DNA of 64,000 nt from Neptunicoccus cionae (lineage in GTDB: Bacteria; Pseudomonadota; Alphaproteobacteria; Rhodobacterales; Rhodobacteraceae), in contig NZ_BMKA01000005.1 of assembly GCF_014643735.1 (NCBI RefSeq), positions 245 through 64,244 on the forward strand. The letters run 5' to 3'. A model generated the notes under the pieces. That model saw only the letters and a program-made list of their open reading frames with translations, made no database searches and was not told the origin of the DNA. Below are positions 44,694 to 53,281 of this stretch, piece by piece (within the stretch, counting starts at the first letter, position 1; each line of letters begins with the position of its first letter). The position numbers and the translations under genes are program-made.

Positions 44694-45722
44694 TTACCCC
44701 TGCTCCAGCGCCTTCAGACCGGCATTGGCAAAGACCGGCACATATTGCCCCATCTGTTTACCCCGTTCCGGATTGGACGCATTCCCGTCAAGCGCACGTT
44801 TCAGGACGCCCTGAATGATCGCCGCCATACGGAAAAAGTTGAATGCCAGATAAAAGCCGAAATTGTCAATCGGACCAATGCCGCGCCGTTCGCAGTAACG
44901 GGCGATGAACTCGGCGTCTGTTGGCAGGCCAAGAGCGGCGCGGTCCACACCGGCGAGTCCGCGTCCTTCCTGTGTTGCTGGCATCTGCCACTGCATGATC
45001 ACCGCCGCCAGATCCGCGAATGGATGCCCGATGGTGGACAGTTCCCAATCCAGAACCGCCAGACACAGCGGGCCGTCTTTCTGGAACATCATGTTGTCGA
45101 TACGGTAATCCCCGTGAACCAATGTGCGCTGGCCATCGTCTGCGGGCATTTGCGCAACCAGCAACTCCATCAGCCGGTCCATATCTGCGACAGTTTCCGT
45201 TTCAGAGGCACGGTACTGCTTGGACCAGCGGCCCACCTGACGTTCATAGTAGTTACCGGGAGGGCCAAAATCCGACAGGCCTACCGCGTCAACATCCACG
45301 TCGTGCAGGGCTGCCAGCACGCGGTTCATATCGTCGATAACTCCGGCCCGCATGGTATTGTCGAGATCCGGCATGGTCGGCAGCGTATGATTGCGCCCGT
45401 CCACATGGTCCATCACGTAAAACATCGACCCGATAACGCTGTCATCTTCGCACAGGTGGTGCATCTTGGCGACCGGCACATCCGTGTCAGCAAGGGCCGA
45501 TTGCACGCGAAATTCGCGGTCTACCGCATGGGCCGATTTCAGCAGAACCCCCGGTGGTTTGCGGCGCAGCACAAAATTGCGGGTCGGGGTCTTTAGAAGG
45601 AAGGTCGGGTTGGACTGGCCGACCTGAAATTTCTCTACCTCTAGCGGGCCTTCAAAACCGTCAATCTTATCCGAAAGATACTCCGCAACAACGGCGGTAT
45701 CCAGTGTTTGTGTATCGCTCAT
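44694..45722 (-). CDS. Phosphotransferase family protein (APH/ACAD10-type kinase)
   Basis: 342-aa protein-kinase-fold enzyme. The catalytic loop is LVHGDYRIDNMMF (HGDxxxxN) and the metal motif is VLDWELSTIGHPFADLA. This subgroup is the N-terminal half of human ACAD10/ACAD11, which phosphorylates 4-hydroxyacyl-CoA for removal of the hydroxyl group. In bacteria it commonly lies beside acyl-CoA dehydrogenases, as here. It may let the operon process hydroxylated acyl-CoA substrates (inference from family). Confidence 0.87.
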   Translation of the reverse strand: MSDTQTLDTAVVAEYLSDKIDGFEGPLEVEKFQVGQSNPTFLLKTPTRNFVLRRKPPGVLLKSAHAVDREFRVQSALADTDVPVAKMHHLCEDDSVIGSMFYVMDHVDGRNHTLPTMPDLDNTMRAGVIDDMNRVLAALHDVDVDAVGLSDFGPPGNYYERQVGRWSKQYRASETETVADMDRLMELLVAQMPADDGQRTLVHGDYRIDNMMFQKDGPLCLAVLDWELSTIGHPFADLAAVIMQWQMPATQEGRGLAGVDRAALGLPTDAEFIARYCERRGIGPIDNFGFYLAFNFFRMAAIIQGVLKRALDGNASNPERGKQMGQYVPVFANAGLKALEQG

Positions 45723-45730
45723 GGCGTCCC

Positions 45731-46378
45731 CTAACTGTAGGTCAGCATCTCTGCGAATTCCGGAGAATCCAGATGCGGTGTGGCGTTAAATTCGTGCAAG
45801 AACCGCTTCTTGCCGGAAAAGATGATCTTGCTCATCGAGGTGTTTTTTACCTGCAAATTCAAGGTCATCATCATTTTGGGGGGCGCGCCGACGACAGAAG
45901 CAACGGTTTGCCCGATCACCCCGCCCGAACTGACCACCAGCACACGTTCAGCCCCGTCACGGGTCGCGGTGGTAAGGGCATCTTCAATGCGTGTGGTGAA
46001 ATCGATCCAGCTTTCCGACGCCCCCGCCAGACCGCCGTCCTGCCATTCAAATATGGTCTCGCGCAGGGTGCGGAAATGGGTCTTGCGATCCCCCATCACA
46101 AGGTTGGGTACCTCACCTTCATAGCGCGTGTGCAGCAGGTTGTGAAAATCGTACTCGTTAAAACCCGCATGAATTTCAGGGTTGTCATATCCCATTGAGC
46201 GCAGCGTCTCCATCTGGCGCACCAGAGAGCCGACAACGATCCGGTCCGGCACCCATCCGCGCGCGCGCAGCATGGCACCGGCGAGGCGGGACTGTTCGTG
46301 GCCCGCAGGGGACAAGCGGTCATAATTGTCAGCGCCAAAAGACGCCTGCCCGTGCCGAATGACGATCAGTTCCGCCAT
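45731..46378 (-). CDS. Histidine phosphatase family protein
   Basis: 215 aa from ATG 46378; a longer frame to 46516 overlaps the upstream gene. The phosphate-accepting histidine lies in VIRHGQASFGADNYDRLSP. The conserved second half is VVSSGGVIGQTV, where the second active-site histidine common in VSHGG is replaced by Ser (VSSGG). This could mean reduced phosphatase activity. It sits between the flavin oxidoreductase and the APH-like kinase genes, so removal of a phosphate installed by the kinase is a possibility (inference). Confidence 0.85.
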   Translation of the reverse strand: MAELIVIRHGQASFGADNYDRLSPAGHEQSRLAGAMLRARGWVPDRIVVGSLVRQMETLRSMGYDNPEIHAGFNEYDFHNLLHTRYEGEVPNLVMGDRKTHFRTLRETIFEWQDGGLAGASESWIDFTTRIEDALTTATRDGAERVLVVSSGGVIGQTVASVVGAPPKMMMTLNLQVKNTSMSKIIFSGKKRFLHEFNATPHLDSPEFAEMLTYS

Positions 46379-46383
46379 ATTCG

Positions 46384-47394
46384 TTAACCAGCCTCGCCTG
46401 CAAGACGCGCCACGGCCGCGTGATATTCGCTGGCGATCCTGTCTACCAGCTTGCCTGCCGGTTGCACGGCATCCACAGCACCAATGCCCTGCCCTGCACC
46501 CCAGATTTCTTTCCATGCCTTTGGCTTGGCCGAACCTTCACCGAAATTCATAGATGTGGAATCCGCCGACGGAAGATTGTCGGGGTCCATGCCGGCAGCC
46601 TCAATCGAGGGGCGCAGATAGTTGCCGGATACGCCGGTGAACAGGCTGGATGTCACGATGTCGGCAGCCGAACCGCCGACGATAGCTTCTTTGTACCCCT
46701 GCACCGCATTGGCTTCTTCGGTCGCGATGAACGGCGAACCGATATAGCCCAGATCGGCGCCCATAGCGCGCGCTGCCAGAACGGCGTCGCCCGTCGCGAT
46801 GGAGCCTGACAGCAGCAGCGGGCCATCAAACCAGTTGCGGATTTCCTGAACAAGCGCGAATGGGGATTGCGGCCCTGCATGGCCACCAGCACCGGCGGCC
46901 ACAGCGATCAGACCGTCAGCCCCTTTTTCAATCGCCTTTTTTGCGAATTTGTTGTTGATGATGTCGTGCAGCGTAATGCCGCCGCACGAATGGGCCGCGT
47001 CATTCACTTCGACCCGCGCACCCAGCGAAGTGATCCAGACAGGAACCTCGTGTTTGACGCAAATTTCAATGTCCCGCTCCAGACGCCCGTTGGAACGGTG
47101 TACAATCTGGTTCACCGCATAGGGCGCCGCTGGGGTGTCGGGGTTGGCCTGATTGTGGCGGTCCAGTTCTTCCTTGATCTGGGTCAGCCAAGTATCAAGC
47201 AGCGGATGCTCCCCCTCCCCTTCCCGCGCATTCAGGGCCGGAAACGAACCGATAACGCCAGCCTTACATTGCGCGATCACCAGTGCTGGCACCGAGATGA
47301 TGAACAACGGAGAGGCAACAGCAGGGATGCGCAAACCTTGGAGGGCTTTGGGCAGGTGAGACTCGGCGTGGGTTGCGTTCCAGGGACGGGACAT
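46384..47394 (-). CDS. NAD(P)H-dependent flavin oxidoreductase (nitronate monooxygenase family)
   Basis: 336-aa TIM-barrel FMN protein. The N-terminal IPAVASPLFIISVPAL, the central GADGLIAVAAGAGGHAG (FMN phosphate/His-Ala-Gly motif), and SGSIATGDAVLAARAMGADLGYIGSPFIAT are characteristic. Family members oxidise nitronates or act as 2-enoyl reductases/quinone reductases. Its place in an acyl-CoA operon suggests an enoyl- or dienoyl-type reduction rather than nitronate detoxification (inference). It starts at ATG 47394, 87 bases after the thiolase gene, across a hairpin. Confidence 0.87.
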   Translation of the reverse strand: MSRPWNATHAESHLPKALQGLRIPAVASPLFIISVPALVIAQCKAGVIGSFPALNAREGEGEHPLLDTWLTQIKEELDRHNQANPDTPAAPYAVNQIVHRSNGRLERDIEICVKHEVPVWITSLGARVEVNDAAHSCGGITLHDIINNKFAKKAIEKGADGLIAVAAGAGGHAGPQSPFALVQEIRNWFDGPLLLSGSIATGDAVLAARAMGADLGYIGSPFIATEEANAVQGYKEAIVGGSAADIVTSSLFTGVSGNYLRPSIEAAGMDPDNLPSADSTSMNFGEGSAKPKAWKEIWGAGQGIGAVDAVQPAGKLVDRIASEYHAAVARLAGEAG

Positions 47395-47429
47395 AAAAGG
47401 GGATCCTTAACAAGTTAGAGAGCTGTACA

Positions 47430-47457
47430 GGAATGCGCCAGCTCACTGGCACATTCC
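47430..47457. repeat. Intercistronic hairpin between thiolase and flavin oxidoreductase genes
   Basis: GGAATGCGCCAG and CTGGCACATTCC pair with one C-A mismatch around a 4-nt loop. On the minus strand no U-tract follows, so mRNA processing or stabilisation within the operon is more likely than termination. Confidence 0.5.
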
Positions 47458-47481
47458 GTTTTAGTGTAGAAACGCAGTATC

Positions 47482-48678
47482 TTAGAGGACTTCAAACAGA
47501 CCCGCTGCACCCATACCACCGCCAACACACATGGTGCAGACAACGTATTTCGCACCGCGACGTTTGCCTTCGATCAGCGCGTGCCCAACCATCCGCGCAC
47601 CGGACATGCCGTAAGGGTGACCGATGGAAATCGCGCCGCCGTTTACGTTCAACAGCTCGTCCGGAATGCCCAGAACATCGCGGGAGTGGATGACCTGCAC
47701 CGCAAACGCCTCGTTCAGTTCCCACAGACCGATATCGTCCATCTTCAGGCCATGGGCCTTCAGCAGCTTTGGAACCGCATAGATCGGACCGATACCCATT
47801 TCATCGGGTGCCAGACCGGCCGCCATAACACCAACGTAACGGCCAAGCGGTTGCAGGCCTTTTTGTTCGGCAACCTTGGCTTCCATCACAACCGCAGCAG
47901 ACGCACCGTCAGACAGTTGGGACGCGTTACCGGCAGTGATGAACTTGCCTTCCTTGATAACCAGCCCGTCCTTGAACACTGGCTGCAAACCAGCAAGCGA
48001 TTCTTCAGTCGTGCTTGGGCGGTTGCCTTCGTCCTTGTCCAGCGTCACTTCGTGTTCGGTGACTTCTTTCGTTTCCTTGTTCATCACCTTCATGGTGGAG
48101 GTCAGGGGCACGATTTCGTCGTCGAACTTGCCAGCCTGCTGCGCTGCATGGGTGCGGGCTTGGGACTGTGCTGCATAGGCGTCTTGGGCTTCGCGGGACA
48201 CGTTGTAGCGGGCTGCAACGGTTTCAGCGGTTTCCAGCATGGACATATACATGTCAGGCTGGTGTTCTTTGAACCACGGGTCAGGTGTTAGAAACATGTT
48301 GGGCAACTGAACAGTGGAAACGGATTCAACACCGCCACCAACAACAACGTCCATGCCATCGGTGATGACCTGTTTCGCCGCTGTCGCAATCGCCATCATG
48401 CCAGACGCACACTGACGGTCGAGCGACATGCCCGGTGCGCTGGTGCCCAGACCTGCGCGGACTGCGGCCTGACGGGCAATGTTGGTGCTGGTGGAGCCTT
48501 GTTGCAGGGCAGCGCCCATCACAACATCATCCACATCGACCCCTTCAACACCGGCACGTTGCACCGCGTGTTTAATCGCGTGGCCGGCCAGTTCCTGACC
48601 AAGCGTTGCATTGAAAGCCCCGCGATAGGCTTTGCCGATCGGGGTACGGGCGGTAGATACAATAACTGCGTCACGCAT
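47482..48678 (-). CDS. Acetyl-CoA C-acyltransferase (thiolase)
   Basis: 398-aa degradative thiolase that cleaves 3-ketoacyl-CoA with CoA. The acyl-accepting cysteine is Cys90 in [11 protein letters not shown]. The base pair is His354 ([10 protein letters not shown]) and Cys384 ([13 protein letters not shown]). It is 12 bases downstream of the SDR gene, consistent with the order dehydrogenase then thiolase. It completes a beta-oxidation module with the two acyl-CoA dehydrogenases and the SDR; a dedicated enoyl-CoA hydratase is missing from this operon. Confidence 0.95.
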   Translation of the reverse strand: MRDAVIVSTARTPIGKAYRGAFNATLGQELAGHAIKHAVQRAGVEGVDVDDVVMGAALQQGSTSTNIARQAAVRAGLGTSAPGMSLDRQCASGMMAIATAAKQVITDGMDVVVGGGVESVSTVQLPNMFLTPDPWFKEHQPDMYMSMLETAETVAARYNVSREAQDAYAAQSQARTHAAQQAGKFDDEIVPLTSTMKVMNKETKEVTEHEVTLDKDEGNRPSTTEESLAGLQPVFKDGLVIKEGKFITAGNASQLSDGASAAVVMEAKVAEQKGLQPLGRYVGVMAAGLAPDEMGIGPIYAVPKLLKAHGLKMDDIGLWELNEAFAVQVIHSRDVLGIPDELLNVNGGAISIGHPYGMSGARMVGHALIEGKRRGAKYVVCTMCVGGGMGAAGLFEVL

Positions 48679-48690
48679 AATAATGGTTCC

Positions 48691-49614
48691 TTATTTTTCC
48701 AGTTTGATGCCAGCCAGATCGGCGGCGTTCTTGGCGTATTTTCCGGTTTGTTCAAAGGCTTGGGTCAGGATTTCCTGATCCGTGGGATCTGTGACCTTAT
48801 CCCATTGGGCGGCCACATTTTCCGGCGTGATGTCATCGCCGGCAAGGGTGATGCCCTTGGTTTCATACACACGGGTCTGCGCAAAAGAGCCGCCACCTGC
48901 ACCCATGATCACGCGGGAGGGCGCGTCCTCGGACACAAGGTAAAGCACACCCGGCGTAATGGTTTCAGGGCGCAGCAATTCGCCCACTTCAGGTGAGAAC
49001 AGCTCTTCCGTCATGCGGGTTGTCGCGGTCGGGGCCAGCGTATTAACGCGGATATCATCCCGCGCACCTTCCATGTGCAGTACATTCATCAACCCCATCA
49101 TAGCAGCCTTGGCCGCGCCATAGTTGGACTGACCGAAGTTGCCATAAAGCCCTGACGAAGAAGCCGTCAAAACGATCCGGCCATAGCCTTGCTCGCGCAT
49201 GATCGGCCAGACGGTGTGGGTCACGGTCGCGGTACCAATCAGATGCACGTCGACAACTTTTTTGAAGTCGTCCAGCGTCATCTTGGAAAAGGTTTTGTCG
49301 CGCAGAATACCGGCATTGTTGATCAGAATGTCGATGCGGCCCCATTTGTCCATGGCTTGTTGCACCATGTCCTTGACCTCTGCCTCGTTGGAGACATCGG
49401 CACCGTGGGCCATCGCCTCACCGCCCGCTTCGATAATTTCTGCGACAACGGCGTCTGCCTCGGCAGAGGAACGCCCCTGCCCGTCCGCCGCAACCCCGAG
49501 ATCGTTCACAACGACCTTGGCGCCCCGCGCGGCCAGACCCAGCGCATGGCTACGCCCCAGTCCGATGCCTGCTCCTGTTACGATGGCAACTTTCCCATCA
49601 AAACGGATTGTCAT
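48691..49614 (-). CDS. SDR family oxidoreductase, peroxisomal MFE-2-like (3-hydroxyacyl-CoA dehydrogenase)
   Basis: 307 aa from ATG 49614; the frame to 49896 overlaps the preceding gene. TGAGIGLGRSHALGLAARGAKVVVNDLG contains the motif of the (3R)-hydroxyacyl-CoA dehydrogenase domain of multifunctional enzyme type 2 (17beta-HSD4); NNAG, SSGLYGNFGQSNYGAAKAAMMG supplies the catalytic Ser, Tyr and Lys. A C-terminal extension beyond the SDR core (about residues 245-307) is shared with that group. It would oxidise a 3-hydroxyacyl-CoA, perhaps of a branched or ring-bearing acyl chain. It is two bases from the upstream acyl-CoA dehydrogenase gene. Confidence 0.9.
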   Translation of the reverse strand: MTIRFDGKVAIVTGAGIGLGRSHALGLAARGAKVVVNDLGVAADGQGRSSAEADAVVAEIIEAGGEAMAHGADVSNEAEVKDMVQQAMDKWGRIDILINNAGILRDKTFSKMTLDDFKKVVDVHLIGTATVTHTVWPIMREQGYGRIVLTASSSGLYGNFGQSNYGAAKAAMMGLMNVLHMEGARDDIRVNTLAPTATTRMTEELFSPEVGELLRPETITPGVLYLVSEDAPSRVIMGAGGGSFAQTRVYETKGITLAGDDITPENVAAQWDKVTDPTDQEILTQAFEQTGKYAKNAADLAGIKLEK

Positions 49615-49616
49615 AT

Positions 49617-50744
49617 CTAGTATCCTTTTATCTTTGCGATCTGTTCGGCGTGATAGCCGTAATCGCCCAACCACTCCTGCGCCACGCGGGCGCGTTTCAT
49701 GAAGAAGCCCATGTCGAATGCGTCGGTCATGCCAATGCCGCCATGCATCTGAACACCTTCCATCACCGCCAGTTTTGCCGTTTGACAGGCCTTCGCCTTG
49801 GCCAGCGACACAGCCAGCGTGGCGTTCTCGGGATCTTCGTCCATCATCCGGCCTGCATTTGCAATCGTGGATGTGGCCACTTCGATGTCGGACCACAGAT
49901 GCGCCGCACGATGTTGCAGGGCCTGAAACTGGCCAATCAATACGCCGAACTGCTTGCGTTCCTGCAAATAGCTGACTGTCATCCCGAACGCACCGGAGCT
50001 AAGACCCGTCATTTCCGCAGCAAGCGCTGCCTGACCAGCCCGCAATGCAGGGCTGAGAACACTCATCGCCTGATCGACCGTCCCAACCACGTCTTCGCCA
50101 GTGGCTTCCACCCCCTCAAAACTGATCTGCGCGCTGTCACGGGCATCAATCATATTCTGCGCCGTGCGGGTGATACCGTCGCGATCTGCCGGAATATCAA
50201 ACAGGGTCAAAGCCCCGTCATCATCACCTGTACGGGCCAGGACCAGCAGACGGTCGGCTGAACCGCCATCCACCACGAAGGTCTTTTCCCCGCTCAGCGA
50301 AAAGCCGTTGCCGACCCGTTCCGCCTGCATCTGCGTGTTATTCGGGGCGTGTTTGACGCCTTCGTCCAGCGCCAGCGCATAAGTCAGATCACCGCTGGCG
50401 ATCTTGCCCAGCGCCTCGGCTGCGCGGGGATTATCCGCCACCTGCCGCAACGCCGTTGCCGCCATGACTGCTGTGGAAATAAATGGCGAAGACACCAGCG
50501 TCTTGCCCATTTCCTGCGCCAGCAGATTGGCCGCTGCATGGCCCATATCAATGCCACCCTGATCTTCAGGCACCAGAACACCGGTCCAGCCGAGATCGGC
50601 CATCTGCTTCCAGAGCTCGGGATTATAGGCTTTGCCAGCATCCCGCAATTCGCGGAATTTCTCTACGGGCGAGGCTTCGTCCAGAAAGCCACGCGCGCTG
50701 TCCACCAGCATTGTTTCATCTTCGTTCAATGTAAGATTTGTCAT
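49617..50744 (-). CDS. Acyl-CoA dehydrogenase, subunit without recognisable catalytic Glu
   Basis: 375 aa. The N-terminal helical domain and QMHGGIGMTDAFDMGFFMKRA (FAD-contact helix, near residue 333) are clear, and the middle FAD/acyl block is degenerate (FSLSGEKTFVVDGGSADRLLVL). The C-terminal GGTSE-type catalytic glutamate motif is absent; the sequence ends EWLGDYGYHAEQIAKIKGY. In heteromeric acyl-CoA dehydrogenases of steroid and bulky-acyl pathways, one subunit lacks this residue while the partner carries it. The partner here is probably the adjacent gene, six bases upstream. Confidence 0.9.
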   Translation of the reverse strand: MTNLTLNEDETMLVDSARGFLDEASPVEKFRELRDAGKAYNPELWKQMADLGWTGVLVPEDQGGIDMGHAAANLLAQEMGKTLVSSPFISTAVMAATALRQVADNPRAAEALGKIASGDLTYALALDEGVKHAPNNTQMQAERVGNGFSLSGEKTFVVDGGSADRLLVLARTGDDDGALTLFDIPADRDGITRTAQNMIDARDSAQISFEGVEATGEDVVGTVDQAMSVLSPALRAGQAALAAEMTGLSSGAFGMTVSYLQERKQFGVLIGQFQALQHRAAHLWSDIEVATSTIANAGRMMDEDPENATLAVSLAKAKACQTAKLAVMEGVQMHGGIGMTDAFDMGFFMKRARVAQEWLGDYGYHAEQIAKIKGY

Positions 50745-50750
50745 AGTATT

Positions 50751-51923
50751 TTACCCCGGAAGTCCCAAAACGCGCTTTGAAATGATGGAAAGCATCACTT
50801 CTGACGTCCCCCCCTCAATCGAATTCGCTTTGGTCCGCAGCCAGTCGGCCGGCAGGCTGCCGGTTGCGCCGTCCCATTGCAGGGCTTCTGAACCACCCGC
50901 TGACATGAACAGTTCATGCTTGCGCTTGTTCAATTCGGTTCCGGCGTATTTCAACATGGCAGAGGCATCGCCCACACCTTTGCCGCCCGCAGCCTGATCT
51001 TTGTAACGCTCGATTGTCAAGGCAACTGACATTTCTTCAATGTCACAGGCAATCGCTTCGCTGCGAAGGGACGCCTCGGACAAATCATGCCCCGCATCCG
51101 CAAGAACCTTGGCCAGCGAGCGTCCCGCGCCGCGACCCGATCCACCACCGGAAATCATCTCCCGCTCGTGGGTGAGCAGATATTTCGCCACATCCCAACC
51201 GCGGTTTTCTGTTCCAACGATCTGGTCTTTCGGGACCTTCACATCGTCAAAGAATGTCTCGCAGAACGGGGAGGCACCGGAGATCAGTTTGATCGGACGG
51301 GTGGAAACCCCCTCAGATTGCATATCAAACAACAGGAAGGAAATCCCTTTATGTTTCGGTGCGTCCTTATCAGTGCGGATGAGGGCAAAAATCCAGTCCG
51401 CTTTATCCGCGTAGGATGTCCAGACCTTCTGTCCGTTTACCACCCAGTGATCGCCCTGATCTTCGCCCTTAGATTGAACGCTTGCAAGGTCGGAACCGGC
51501 ACCCGGTTCGGAATACCCCTGACACCAACGGATTTCACCGCGGGTGATTGGCGGAAGATAGTGCAGCTTTTGTTCATGGCTGCCAAAGTGCAGCAGCGCG
51601 GGGCCAAGCATCCAGATCCCAAAGGATTGCAGCGGCAGACGCGCGTTGATCCGGCCAAGTTCGGACAGCCAGATTTTTTCCTGATCGCGGTCAAACCCTG
51701 CACCGCCGTATTCTTGCGGCCAAGTCGGACAAGTCAGACCGTTCTCGGCGCAGACGTTCAGCCACTGTTTTTGCGCATCGGACTGGAAGGTCCAGTTGCG
51801 ACCGCCCCAGCAAATCGAATCTGCTGTGCTGTCCCCGTCCTGCATTTCGGTAGGGCAGTTTTCTGCCAGCCAAGCGCGTATGTCCGCGCGGAATTTCTCT
51901 GGATTTGTGGTGTCAAACGGCAC
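50751..51923 (-). CDS. Acyl-CoA dehydrogenase, catalytic subunit
   Basis: About 390 aa from GTG 51923 (GGGAGGA upstream); the frame continues to 52052 but without a ribosome site. The FAD-binding blocks WCQGYSEPGAGSDLASVQ and DHWVVNGQKVWTSYADKADW are standard. The C-terminus contains SIEGGTSEVMLSIISKRVLG with a glutamate at about residue 370 in the catalytic position. It is followed six bases later by the unlike second dehydrogenase. First gene of the nine-gene minus-strand operon. Heterotetramer formation is inferred. Confidence 0.92.
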   Translation of the reverse strand: MPFDTTNPEKFRADIRAWLAENCPTEMQDGDSTADSICWGGRNWTFQSDAQKQWLNVCAENGLTCPTWPQEYGGAGFDRDQEKIWLSELGRINARLPLQSFGIWMLGPALLHFGSHEQKLHYLPPITRGEIRWCQGYSEPGAGSDLASVQSKGEDQGDHWVVNGQKVWTSYADKADWIFALIRTDKDAPKHKGISFLLFDMQSEGVSTRPIKLISGASPFCETFFDDVKVPKDQIVGTENRGWDVAKYLLTHEREMISGGGSGRGAGRSLAKVLADAGHDLSEASLRSEAIACDIEEMSVALTIERYKDQAAGGKGVGDASAMLKYAGTELNKRKHELFMSAGGSEALQWDGATGSLPADWLRTKANSIEGGTSEVMLSIISKRVLGLPG

Positions 51924-52051
51924 GGCTTTCCTCCCAAACGCTGCGTCATGTTCCGCTAGGCAGAATTGCATTTCACTTGTTCGTTGACAAGATTGTTCCA
52001 GCCCCTGAACGTGGGCGTGATGTAACGTCATTTTGATCTGGGAGACACGCA

Positions 52052-53047
52052 ATGCGCGCGATGATGAGTAAAGAAGCCGGTGGTCCGGAGACGCTGGAGC
52101 TGACCGAAACAGAAACCCCGAAGCCAGGCAAAGGAGAGGTCGTTATCCGTGTTCGGGCTGCGGGTGTGAACTTCCCTGATACGTTGATTATCAAAGACTT
52201 GTACCAGTTGAAACCCCAGCGCCCGTTTGCTCCTGGCGGTGAAGTTTCCGGCGAAATCGAGAGCCTTGGAGAAGGTGTAAGCAACGTGTCTGTCGGGGAT
52301 CGCGTGTTGGCCGTGCCCGGTTACAACGGATTCTCCACACATGTTGTCGCCCATAAGTCGACGCTGGTTCCGATCCCTGATGACATGCCATTTGATCAAG
52401 CTGCCTGCTTTATCCTGACCTATGGGACCTCCCATTATGCGTTGAAACAGCGGGCCAATCTGAAGGAAGGGGAAACCCTGCTAATCCTTGGTGCCGCCGG
52501 TGGTGTCGGGGCTGCAGCGATCGAGCTTGGCAAGGCGATGGGCGCGCGCGTGATCGCGGCTGTGTCCTCTGAAGAAAAGGCCGCGTTCTGCAAGGAACTT
52601 GGTGCAGATGAGACGCTGATTTACCCCCGCGAAATGGACCGCGACGCGCAAAAGGCGTTTTCCGGTGCGATCAAGGAACTGGCGGGGCCGAAAGGCGTGC
52701 AGGTGGTTTATGATGCGGTGGGGGGCAATTATGCCGAACCGGCGGTGCGTGCGCTCGGCTGGGAAGGCCGTTTTCTGGTCGTGGGCTTCCCTGCAGGCAT
52801 CCCAAAGCTGCCGCTGAACCTGACGCTGTTGAAGAACTGTCAGGTGGTTGGCGTGTTCTGGGGGGCCTTCACCCAAATGGAACCCGATGTGCATCAAGCC
52901 AATCTGAAAGAACTGTTCGGCATGTGGTCCAAAGGCCAGATCAAACCGCAGATTTCGGCGTCTTTCCCGCTGGAAAAAGCGGCTGATGCGCTGCGCATGT
53001 TGGAAGATCGCAAAGTTCTGGGGAAAGTTGTGCTGAACGTCGATTAA
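52052..53047 (+). CDS. NADPH:quinone oxidoreductase family protein (MDR superfamily)
   Basis: 331-aa medium-chain reductase without zinc-ligand cysteines. GVNFPDTLIIKDLYQLKPQRPFAPGGE contains the typical PxxPGxE-like quinone oxidoreductase start region, and the nucleotide motif is LGAAGGVGAAAIELGKAMG (near residue 147). It would reduce quinones or activated double bonds with NADPH. ATG 52052 follows GGGAGA. It is divergent from the acyl-CoA operon with 128 bases between starts, and ends at a strong terminator. Confidence 0.9.
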   Translation: MRAMMSKEAGGPETLELTETETPKPGKGEVVIRVRAAGVNFPDTLIIKDLYQLKPQRPFAPGGEVSGEIESLGEGVSNVSVGDRVLAVPGYNGFSTHVVAHKSTLVPIPDDMPFDQAACFILTYGTSHYALKQRANLKEGETLLILGAAGGVGAAAIELGKAMGARVIAAVSSEEKAAFCKELGADETLIYPREMDRDAQKAFSGAIKELAGPKGVQVVYDAVGGNYAEPAVRALGWEGRFLVVGFPAGIPKLPLNLTLLKNCQVVGVFWGAFTQMEPDVHQANLKELFGMWSKGQIKPQISASFPLEKAADALRMLEDRKVLGKVVLNVD

Positions 53048-53069
53048 CCACCGCGTTCCGAATAAGTGC

Positions 53070-53100
53070 AAAGGGCGAAGCTACGGCTTTGCCCTTTTTT
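53070..53100 (+). terminator. Rho-independent terminator after the quinone oxidoreductase gene
   Basis: AAAGGGCGAAGC (53070-53081) pairs with GCTTTGCCCTTT (53086-53097) over 12 positions including one G-U, with a 4-nt loop TACG, followed by TTTTTTG. Confidence 0.87.
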
Positions 53101-53144
53101 GTTCGTGCTATGGATTTCTATGGCGGCATAGGGTCGGTCAACCT

Positions 53145-53242
53145 GATGACCCTGCAATTTCGACGCGTCTTATATGAAGCGTCTTGCATCACGTGTCTTA
53201 TATGAAGCTTCATAGATGACGCTTCATATTTGCAGGGTCATC
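53145..53242. repeat. Nested inverted-repeat element between convergent genes
   Basis: Outer arms GATGACCCTGCAA (53145-53157) and TTGCAGGGTCATC (53230-53242) are perfect 13-bp inverted repeats. Inner arms ATATGAAGCGTC (53172-53183) and GACGCTTCATAT (53218-53229) are perfect over 12 bp. A direct repeat GTCTTATATGAAGC occurs at 53167-53180 and 53195-53208, and the second copy continues into a perfect 14-bp palindrome TATGAAGCTTCATA (53201-53214). It is AT-richer than the surroundings and has no coding potential. It could be a small repeat element, a structured RNA or a protein-binding array. Confidence 0.7.
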
Positions 53243-53281
53243 GTTTTCCATCAACCAAATCAAACCCTTACAAAATCCACC

